Of a stretch of 64,000 bases of DNA, positions 57,913-64,000 are shown one piece after another. The translations under genes were made by a program, and so were the position numbers. Source of the stretch: Aquibium carbonis. GTDB lineage: Bacteria; Pseudomonadota; Alphaproteobacteria; Rhizobiales; Rhizobiaceae. Below the pieces are notes generated by a model. It was not told the origin of the DNA and ran no database searches. It worked only from the letters and a program-made list of their open reading frames with translations. The DNA lies in the NCBI RefSeq assembly GCF_003970795.1, contig NZ_RWKW01000034.1, positions 46,084-110,083 on the forward strand. Direction: 5' to 3'. Numbering within the stretch: position 1 is the first letter of the stretch; every line of letters starts with the position of its first letter.

Positions 57913-58431
57913 CTGCGCTTCGTTACGACCCCCGTGGCCTCACAACTGACCGGGCTTTCGACGGAGAAGCTCCGTGAATGGACCAGCAGACGGGCGCTGG
58001 TGCCTGCTGACGTTCGTCCAAAGGGAAAGGGTTCTCCGGCCAAGTTCAGTTGGCAGACGGTGCTAATCCTGAGAATTGCGGCGCTTCTGCGCGACCAGTT
58101 CAAGCTTGAACTGCAAGCCCACAAGGCATCGTTCGCCCGCCTCCGTCGCGAGCTTCACAGGAAGTCGTTCATTAGCCTTTGGGGGCAGCGTCTCTCCCTC
58201 AGCGCCGAGGGGTGGACCCTCACCGAAGATAGCTCGCCGCTCCCGCAAGACGATATTCTTCTCGTTCGGCTCGACCCGCACCTAGAGATTTTGCGCGACG
58301 GCTTCGCTCTTGCGGACACCCTCTCAGGTCGCAGCCAGCTTGAGCTTTTTTCCCTCCCGAACCTTCACGGCGCGAAACACGGCGCAGGTACAGGCGAGAT
58401 GGCCCAAGCCCGGCAAAGGCGCTCGGCATGA
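57913..58431 (+). CDS. HTH regulator (MerR-like fold) of the methylase module
   Basis: About 172 aa. An N-terminal MerR-like HTH (ASQLTGLSTEKLREWTSRRALVPADVRP) and a helix AKFSWQTVLILRIAALLRDQFKLELQ, then an unrecognised C-terminal half. The start is uncertain: GGAGG at 57901-57905 points to CTG 57913 (giving MRFVTTPVAS), while ATG 57853 lies inside an operator palindrome and GTG 57934 lacks a ribosome site. Overlaps the next small ORF by ATGA. Probably represses the module in the donor and times its expression after transfer. Confidence 0.7.
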   Translation: MRFVTTPVASQLTGLSTEKLREWTSRRALVPADVRPKGKGSPAKFSWQTVLILRIAALLRDQFKLELQAHKASFARLRRELHRKSFISLWGQRLSLSAEGWTLTEDSSPLPQDDILLVRLDPHLEILRDGFALADTLSGRSQLELFSLPNLHGAKHGAGTGEMAQARQRRSA

Positions 58432-58520
58432 AAGCGCCCGCCACATCAAGAGAATGGCTCTTGCCATATGTTCCCGATATGTTCTCATTGGATGGCGAAG
58501 CGGCAGGATCGCGTCAGTGA
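58428..58520 (+). CDS. Very short ORF between regulator and methylase
   Basis: 30 aa (MKAPATSREWLLPYVPDMF then SLDGEAAGSRQ). ATG overlaps the regulator stop and its TGA overlaps a possible GTG start (58517) of the methylase. The tight overlaps on both sides suggest translation. It may be a leader for coupled translation or the remnant of a longer gene. Confidence 0.4.
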   Translation: MKAPATSREWLLPYVPDMFSLDGEAAGSRQ

Positions 58521-58525
58521 CGACA

Positions 58526-61500
58526 ATGGCGACACAAGACTGGCTGGAAAAGCTCGGCTACGCGGCCGAGCCGGCCGTGTTGCACCGCCGTGACGAGGCG
58601 GTGCCTGAGTCGCATCCATATGCGCTTGAGATCAGGACTCTGCTGAAACCCGATGGCGCGATACGCGCTCAGGCGGTGTTCGACGTGGAAGGCGTTCCGA
58701 CCGTCGTCTTCGTCGGCGATGATGACGAGCCGCTGACGTCGCAGGCCCTCGACGAGGCCCGGAAGCGCATCTGGAACCAGAATCTCGCCACTGTGGTCAT
58801 CGAGGTGAAGGGCGACCGCGCCGTGGCTTTGCCCGCTCGCAGACTCCGCGATGCGGGGGAACATCTGTCGCTGCAAGAGGCTCGTGCAGACGGGCCGTTC
58901 TCTGCCTTGGATGTGGTCTCGGCCAATCTCTCGCGTCGCACGCCAAGCTGGTTCGATGTCAAGGCGCGGGTCGACCGCAAGCTTCTCGCCAATCTTTCCA
59001 CCGTCGTAGCGGCACTGTCGGAGGAGGGTTTCGCCGGCATATCCGACAAGAAGAAATCAAGGCGCTTGGCCGAACTCCTCATGGGCCAGGTGCTGTTCCT
59101 TTCCTACCTCGAACACCGGGAAATTGTCGGTTCTACCTATCGTCAACGCCGAGGGGTCCAAGACCTGCACGGCCTGATCGCACGCACCGATCGGGCCGGA
59201 ATGCGCACGCTGATCGACCGGCTTCGGTCCGACTTCAACGGCGACTTCCTGGGCGACGATCGGCATGATCCCTGGACCGCCCTTAGCAGTGATGGCTTCG
59301 ACCTGCTCAGTCGGTTCCTGCGCCGTACTGACATGCGAACGGGACAGGGTGACTTCTGGAACTATGACTTCAGCTTTATCCCTGTCGAGCTTCTGTCCGG
59401 CTTGTACGAGTCATTCCTTTCGCCCGAGCAGCAAGCGAAGGAAGGCGCTTATTATACGCCTCGTCACCTCGCGATGCTTGCTGTCGATCAGGCATTCGCA
59501 AGCTCTTCCGATCCGCTCGCCGAGACGATCTTCGATGGTGCGTGCGGGTCGGGAATCCTGCTGACAACCGCCTATCGCCGCCTCATTGCGTTGTCGGAAG
59601 CCGGCGCTCGGCGCAAGCTCGGTTTCCGCGAACGCGGAGAGCTTCTGAAGGAGCGCATTTTTGGCGGCGACATCAACTTCATGGCCTGCCGCGTCACCGC
59701 TTTCAGCCTCTATCTCTCGCTGCTGGAAGGTCTCGATCCGGCCGACATCATGGAGGCCCAGGAAAAAGAGAACGCCAAGCTGCCTCCCCTCAACGACACC
59801 AACCTCGTCCACGGTGAGGACAGGGCGGACTTCTTCCGAAACGAGCATGCCTTCAATGGCAGGCGTTTTTCTCTGATTATTTCCAATCCGCCCTGGGCCG
59901 AACCGGAAGGGGAAACGCGCACGTCGGCCGATGACTGGGCGGAGCGCGCGGGAGTTCCGTTCGTGCGGCGCCAGATCGCCGGCGCCTACGCACTTCGCGC
60001 CTGTGACTTCCTCGCCGACGGTGGGCGCATCTGCCTCATTCTGCCCATCGGGCAATTCCTTGGCCCATCGAGCTCCGATTTCGTTTCGTATCTCCTCGAG
60101 GACTACCGGCCATCGCGTCTCATCAATTTCGGCGACCTGCAGGGTCTTCTGTTCCCCAGCGCCGAAAACACCTGCCATGTCTTTCTCGGAGAGCGTCGGC
60201 CGGAACGCCTGCCTGGCAAAATTCCTTTTGACGAGACATTCGAATATTGCGTGCCGAAAGCGGACATGAGCTTGGCGCTCGGACGACTCACCATGCAGTC
60301 GGCCGACAAGCATCGCCTCCAGACCCGTTCTGTCTCCGAAGACCCGCAGCTCCTCGTCACGATGATGTGGGGTGATGCAAACGACCTCGCGCTGTGGACG
60401 CGACTCTCGGCTCGTGGAACCTTCGCGGACTTCTGGAAAGGTCCCCGCGAGTTTCGCCGATGGGTCTACCGCAAGGGCATCCATCTGCACGACAGGAGCC
60501 GCGAGGCGGTGAGTGCCGCGCCGCTGCGCGATACGCCCTTCGTGCCAATTGCCGCATTGAGCGCGGGCTCTCCAGTCCTTCACGGGGACCTCCTAAAGAA
60601 ATGGCCTGAAGACGAGGACACGGTCGTTGGCTTGAATGACGCTGTGCTTGCGGTATTCGACGGCCCGCGCGTCCTGTTTCCGGACGGCTTCTCGAAAGAG
60701 GAGCAGAACATCCGCGCTGTCTATTACGACAAATCTGCGACGTTCACACACAGTGTCGGCGTCATTGCTGGCAAGAAGGATGAGGACGCTACGCTCCTCC
60801 AGTTTGTCGCTGTCTATCTACGTTCGACACTGGCTCGCTATTTCCTGATGATGCGAGGCTGGAAGATGCTTTGCGAACGCAACGGCGTCCACCTAAAGGA
60901 TGTTGAGGCGTTCCCCTTCTTCGTCCCAGAGGACGCGCCGGACTCGGACGCCGCTGCGGAGGCTTTGGCAACCGTTGCGCGCCACATCGCAACAATTGCG
61001 GGCCTGCCCGAGCTTAGCCAGACGACACGATACAACGAGCTTCGATCGGACCTCGACCAGGCGGTGTTCCGTTATTTCGGGCTGACCCCGGAAGAGAAAG
61101 TCCTCGTCGAGGAGACGGTCGCCATCCTTATGCCGTCCATCCGGCCAAGAAGCTTCAAGAGCCTGGATACACCGGCCCAACAGGCTGCGGACGGTAATGA
61201 CTTCAGCACATATGCTCATGCCCTCGCCGAATCTCTGACCTCCTGGCGAACGCGAACCGGCGGCAAAGGCCGCTTCAGCGTCAATGTGGTTGCGAGCGAT
61301 CCGAACCGCGCCGGGCCGGCCGGCATCGTGCGCATCACCTATGCAGAAAAACCGACTGCGGGACCTGTCGTCAACACCAAGGTGAACGACGATTTGGTTC
61401 TTCAGACCTTGGGACAACTTCGCGCCTCAGGGCTTCGGGCAATCCCCAGCGGAGATTCGCTGACGCTCGTCCCTGATGCGCATCTGTGGATCGATGGCTC

Positions 61501-61627
61501 CCTCTATTTGGTTCGGCCGCTAACGCAACGAAGCTGGACTGTCCGCCAAGCATTACGCGACGCAGAACACATCGTGAGGACAGTCCAGTCCCGAGCGGCA
61601 CCCAGGACACAAGGGGTGCCTGCGTGA
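58526..61627 (+). CDS. N6-adenine DNA methyltransferase, large single-chain type
   Basis: 1033 aa. The N-terminal 200 residues (WLEKLGYAAEPAVLHR ... VVIEVKGDRAVALPAR) look like an HSDR_N or PD-(D/E)xK-type nuclease-like domain. YYTPRHLAMLAVDQAF precedes SAM motif I FDGACGSGILL (about residue 345), and catalytic motif IV is SNPPWAEPEG (about residue 455). The C-terminal half probably recognises DNA. It resembles type IIG or PglX-like enzymes. Start ATG 58526; GTG 58517 is possible. GTGA overlap with the next gene. Confidence 0.85.
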   Translation: MATQDWLEKLGYAAEPAVLHRRDEAVPESHPYALEIRTLLKPDGAIRAQAVFDVEGVPTVVFVGDDDEPLTSQALDEARKRIWNQNLATVVIEVKGDRAVALPARRLRDAGEHLSLQEARADGPFSALDVVSANLSRRTPSWFDVKARVDRKLLANLSTVVAALSEEGFAGISDKKKSRRLAELLMGQVLFLSYLEHREIVGSTYRQRRGVQDLHGLIARTDRAGMRTLIDRLRSDFNGDFLGDDRHDPWTALSSDGFDLLSRFLRRTDMRTGQGDFWNYDFSFIPVELLSGLYESFLSPEQQAKEGAYYTPRHLAMLAVDQAFASSSDPLAETIFDGACGSGILLTTAYRRLIALSEAGARRKLGFRERGELLKERIFGGDINFMACRVTAFSLYLSLLEGLDPADIMEAQEKENAKLPPLNDTNLVHGEDRADFFRNEHAFNGRRFSLIISNPPWAEPEGETRTSADDWAERAGVPFVRRQIAGAYALRACDFLADGGRICLILPIGQFLGPSSSDFVSYLLEDYRPSRLINFGDLQGLLFPSAENTCHVFLGERRPERLPGKIPFDETFEYCVPKADMSLALGRLTMQSADKHRLQTRSVSEDPQLLVTMMWGDANDLALWTRLSARGTFADFWKGPREFRRWVYRKGIHLHDRSREAVSAAPLRDTPFVPIAALSAGSPVLHGDLLKKWPEDEDTVVGLNDAVLAVFDGPRVLFPDGFSKEEQNIRAVYYDKSATFTHSVGVIAGKKDEDATLLQFVAVYLRSTLARYFLMMRGWKMLCERNGVHLKDVEAFPFFVPEDAPDSDAAAEALATVARHIATIAGLPELSQTTRYNELRSDLDQAVFRYFGLTPEEKVLVEETVAILMPSIRPRSFKSLDTPAQQAADGNDFSTYAHALAESLTSWRTRTGGKGRFSVNVVASDPNRAGPAGIVRITYAEKPTAGPVVNTKVNDDLVLQTLGQLRASGLRAIPSGDSLTLVPDAHLWIDGSLYLVRPLTQRSWTVRQALRDAEHIVRTVQSRAAPRTQGVPA

Positions 61628-62331
61628 CGACGAGTTCCGATTGGTTAGCTGCCTTCCCGATCCAACCAGCCACCGAAGCTGTCGAGGCGCTCCGGCAAGC
61701 CTGGTCCGAGCTTGCTGCCCGGCCTCGTCCAAATTTCAATCCGAAGACGAAGGAACCGGCGCTCACCAAGCGGCTCAAGGTCTACATCGAAAACTACACG
61801 GCTCGGCAACGCGGGCTGCTGGGCATGTGGGTGGCTGAAGACATCATCGGGGAAATCGATCCCGAGACTGGCGAGATGCTCGAAGAGCGCCGAACAGACA
61901 TCGCCTACGGCTGGAACGACCAAGCTCGGGATATGAAGCTGGTGTTCGAGTTCAAGCGCCTCGGAAAACAGAAGAGCCATCGAGACCATTATTTGCGCGA
62001 TCGCGGCCTCGCGCGCTTCGTAACAGGTATCTACAGCCGCCGCCAAGCCGTCGCCGCGATGGTCGGCGTCCTGCTCGACCCCGAACCCGAGGTTGTTCCA
62101 CCGATCCGGAGGGCGCTGAGTGACAAGGCGCTGGCGACGGTTCTCCGTCTACGGCCCAACGCCACTGGTTCGCCCTTCGATCGGCCATCGCTGCTGTTTG
62201 CAGGCGCGGACTTCGATACCGAGCACGAGCGTGATACAGCCCTCGCGCCCACACATGGTCATATCCGGGTGTCGCACTTCTTTCTGCCGTTCGGCTATCC
62301 GGCCGACACAAAGAAGAAGGCCGGCTGCTAA
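61624..62331 (+). CDS. PD-(D/E)xK-like protein, probable partner nuclease
   Basis: 235 aa, not assigned to a named family. GTG 61624 overlaps the methylase stop. A central segment TDIAYGWNDQARDMKLVFEFKRLGKQK has the D-x(n)-E-x-K spacing of PD-(D/E)xK nucleases, followed by HRDHYLRDRGLARFVTGIYSRRQAVAAMVG, an R/H-rich helix pair. It could be the restriction arm of the module, or a nickase or accessory protein. There is no signal peptide. Confidence 0.6.
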   Translation: MTTSSDWLAAFPIQPATEAVEALRQAWSELAARPRPNFNPKTKEPALTKRLKVYIENYTARQRGLLGMWVAEDIIGEIDPETGEMLEERRTDIAYGWNDQARDMKLVFEFKRLGKQKSHRDHYLRDRGLARFVTGIYSRRQAVAAMVGVLLDPEPEVVPPIRRALSDKALATVLRLRPNATGSPFDRPSLLFAGADFDTEHERDTALAPTHGHIRVSHFFLPFGYPADTKKKAGC

Positions 62332-62411
62332 CGCCGAGCAGTTATGGATGCCGGATTTGGCCGGTCCTTTGGCCGATCTTGCCTGCAATCCTCGACGCAA
62401 TCGTCGACTGC

Positions 62412-63701
62412 TCAGGCGGCGGCCTTCAGCTCTTGCTCGGGCGGTACCGGCAGGGGCGCCACCTTTGCCTGATGGAGCCATCCCACATCCGGTCCATCGG
62501 CCTTGCCCTTGGCGCTGTCGATGATGACATTGGATATACGCTCCTGCTGCTTGCGCAGATGATCGCGCAGCAGGCTATCGCGCGTGATGTAGCCCGCATT
62601 CACGCCGGGCAGCGAATGGTTCATCAGGAGATGGATGTCCAGTTCTGACACAACGGCCGCCTGCGCCAGCGTGCGGTAGCTCTGGCGTAGGTCGTTGCCC
62701 CACTTCGACAGAACGTCCCGCTCTTCCTTGTGCTCGATCAGATGCCCGCTGTCGCTGTCGGCCGGGAACAGCCAGAACTCGGCCTGGTCGGGATAGAGGA
62801 TGCGGCCGGCGCGCATCGCCCGCAAGATGCAGCGGATCATCGGCCGCGACAGGGGAATGTCGAACGCCTTCTTCACGCCGCCCTTCGGCTTGGGGACGTG
62901 CAGAAGCCGGCTGCGGAAGTCGATGTGCTCGATCCGCACATTCTTCAGCGCCGTCGGCCGCGAGCCGCTCAGCAGCGTCATCAGGTGGAACTCGCGGCGG
63001 ATCGGATTGGTGAGCGCGGTCAGCTGCGCGAACCACGGCGCCATGTCGCTGGTGCCCATGCCGGTATCGCGCCGCCGCTCGGTGTTCCAGTCGATCGCCG
63101 TCACCGGGTTGACCGGCGGCAGGTCGGGATTGGTCTTTCGTGCGTGGTTGTAGACCGCCCGCAGGCTCCGCATCGCGCCATTGGCGATGTAGGGACCGTT
63201 CTCCGCGCTGATCTTGTCATGCCGCTCGGCGACGAGCTTCGGCTGGCGGCCGAGCCTGGCGAGCGGCTTGTCCAGCCAATCCTCAAACAGCCGCTCCATA
63301 TGGTCGCGGTAGTTCTCGATCGTGCGCGCATCGCGGCCCTTGCGGATCATGTGCCCGTCCCGATACCGCTCCCATGCCTTGCGCAGCGTGACCGCGCCCG
63401 GCTTGATCTTCTGCTCCTCTCCCGGCCGCTCGCCGCGTGCGATGGAACCGATCTCCACCTTTGCCTTGCTGCGAGCCTCGCGCGTCGTCACGTCCCCGCA
63501 CTCGCCGAGCTTCACCTGCGCGGCGAACTCCCGGACGCCATCGCGCCAGAACTCCGCTTGCGCCATGAAGGTCTTCTTCTTCTTTCCGACGAGCACGAAG
63601 AAGCCGGGAAGCTCGGTGTCGCGGACCTTGTATTGCTTGTCGGTTGCATAGGGCAAGCGTGCGATCGCCTTGTCGGTGAGAAGCTGCCGGTTGTCGGCCA
63701 T
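62412..63701 (-). CDS. int: ICE tyrosine integrase
   Basis: 429 aa. N-terminal DUF4102-like arm-binding domain (DKAIARLPYATDKQYKVRDTELPGFFVLVGKKKKTF) and a catalytic domain with Arg in LLSGSRPTALKNVR, RQSYRTLAQAA (the usual HxxR first His replaced), HLLMNHSLPGVNAGYITRD with the nucleophile Tyr. Its promoter faces the tRNA-Arg fragment at 63885, the expected place for an ICE or island integrase. ATG 63701. Confidence 0.92.
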   Translation of the reverse strand: MADNRQLLTDKAIARLPYATDKQYKVRDTELPGFFVLVGKKKKTFMAQAEFWRDGVREFAAQVKLGECGDVTTREARSKAKVEIGSIARGERPGEEQKIKPGAVTLRKAWERYRDGHMIRKGRDARTIENYRDHMERLFEDWLDKPLARLGRQPKLVAERHDKISAENGPYIANGAMRSLRAVYNHARKTNPDLPPVNPVTAIDWNTERRRDTGMGTSDMAPWFAQLTALTNPIRREFHLMTLLSGSRPTALKNVRIEHIDFRSRLLHVPKPKGGVKKAFDIPLSRPMIRCILRAMRAGRILYPDQAEFWLFPADSDSGHLIEHKEERDVLSKWGNDLRQSYRTLAQAAVVSELDIHLLMNHSLPGVNAGYITRDSLLRDHLRKQQERISNVIIDSAKGKADGPDVGWLHQAKVAPLPVPPEQELKAAA

Positions 63702-63718
63702 TTTCGGGCCTCCCAATT

Positions 63719-63740
63719 TTTAGTCTGGGTTTAGTCTGGG
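63719..63740. repeat. Tandem 11-bp repeat upstream of int
   Basis: TTTAGTCTGGG occurs twice in direct succession just upstream of the integrase start. Short tandem repeats beside an att site may be arm-type binding sites for integrase or excisionase. Only the repeat itself is seen. Confidence 0.5.
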
Positions 63741-63884
63741 GAAGTACTCGGCGAGAGTCATCGCGGTGAAACTACGCCAAAGCACGACCGTATACGAAAA
63801 ATATTAGCAAAATCAGTATATTACGTCAAGGCAAAAAGTATGGTGACGTAGGCGATAGTGCATGCCAATATGGCTGCGTACATA

Positions 63885-63929
63885 CTACGAATCTGGGGGT
63901 CAGAGGTTCGAATCCTTTCGGGCGCGCCA
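63885..63929 (+). other. Attachment site: duplicated 3' half of tRNA-Arg(ACG)
   Basis: 45 bp that match a tRNA-Arg 3' half: anticodon loop CTACGAA with anticodon ACG, stem TCTGG, T-arm AGAGG-TTCGAAT-CCTTT, acceptor CGGGCGC-G and CCA. The 5' half is absent upstream, so this is a displaced fragment and not a working tRNA. It marks the right ICE boundary; the intact gene should lie beyond the left end. Confidence 0.82.
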
Positions 63930-63952
63930 TTCAACTCTTTGTACGACTCGGA

Positions 63953-63990
63953 GACATGGGTGACAGTTTGTACCTAAGACATGGGTGACA
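63953..63990. repeat. Direct repeat outside the ICE end, possible IS terminus
   Basis: GACATGGGTGACA occurs at 63953-63965 and 63978-63990, 25 bp apart. Reversed (TGTCACCCATGTC) it looks like the sub-terminal repeats of some IS481-type elements. The window ends too soon to confirm. Confidence 0.4.
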
Positions 63991-64000
63991 ACCTCGTGCC

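Noticed and set aside
59411..60583. A 390-codon minus-strand open frame inside the methylase gene
   Set aside because: The plus-strand frame carries SAM and NPPW motifs; the antisense frame has none.
63841..63929. A complete tRNA gene
   Set aside because: Only the anticodon loop onwards fits tRNA-Arg; the sequence before it does not form acceptor, D-arm or the 5' anticodon stem.

Overview
The window looks like the right-hand half of an integrative and conjugative element (ICE) in a GC-rich alphaproteobacterium, probably of the Rhizobiales. The grounds are protein character: a Tn4371/RP4-like trb mating-pair set with TrbK-alt and DUF2274, BTLCP-type cysteine peptidases, CzcO flavoproteins, and L,D-transpeptidases of rhizobial style. 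The genus cannot be fixed from this sequence. The right end is a tyrosine integrase (62412-63701, minus) facing a 45-bp duplicate of the 3' half of a tRNA-Arg(ACG) gene (63885-63929), which I read as the attachment site. The left end of the element lies outside the window.

Layout. 1-2340: a CsoR/RcnR-type repressor, its palindromic operator, and a divergent operon of a His-rich secreted protein, a HupE/UreJ-type metal permease and a membrane-anchor protein. 2501-5005: traG and copG. 5006-47700: about 42 kb of cargo inserted where copG would normally be followed by trbB. 47833-57756: trbB-C-D-E-J-K-L-F-G-I and DUF2274, nearly all with overlapping ends. 57849-62331: an HTH regulator, a tiny ORF, a 1033-aa N6-adenine DNA methylase and a PD-(D/E)xK-like protein, probably a defence or modification module. 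62412-63929: integrase and att site.

The cargo is two related halves. The first is a complete Tn3-family transposon (6179-22518) with 36-bp inverted repeats (34/36 identical) and an AGTAC target duplication. It carries one long minus-strand operon: Zn/Cd/Pb P1B-ATPase, CDF protein, PCuAC copper chaperone, Sco, CcdA, LspA and CzcO. dsbB-dsbA and a CadR/PbrR-like merR follow on the plus strand. An ISL3-type element has recently split czcO, and an IS91-type transposase with its tyrosine recombinase sits between merR and tnpR. The second half (22636-46570) holds diverged copies of almost all these functions: ATPase-PCuAC-Sco-DsbB-DsbA, CcdA, LspA and CzcO. It adds an orphan cytochrome b, a phospholipid-methyltransferase-like protein, mntH/mntR, a second merR, three L,D-transpeptidase-fold proteins, a parvulin, two more DsbA-like proteins, two BTLCP peptidases and a cell-wall hydrolase.

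Ten sites in the cargo share one MerR-type architecture: in most a TTGA-type -35, then a 7-3-7 dyad in a lengthened spacer. They lie before both ATPase operons, dsbBA, both merR genes, petB, the DUF1624 gene, the dsbA-ppi-ldt-czcO operon, lspA2 and a lysR. The simplest reading is one metal-responsive regulon that couples cytoplasmic Zn/Cd/Pb export to periplasmic copper handling, thiol-disulfide exchange, lipoprotein maturation and peptidoglycan remodelling, all mobile on an ICE. That coupling is my main candidate for an undescribed system; it is inferred from gene order and operator sequence only.
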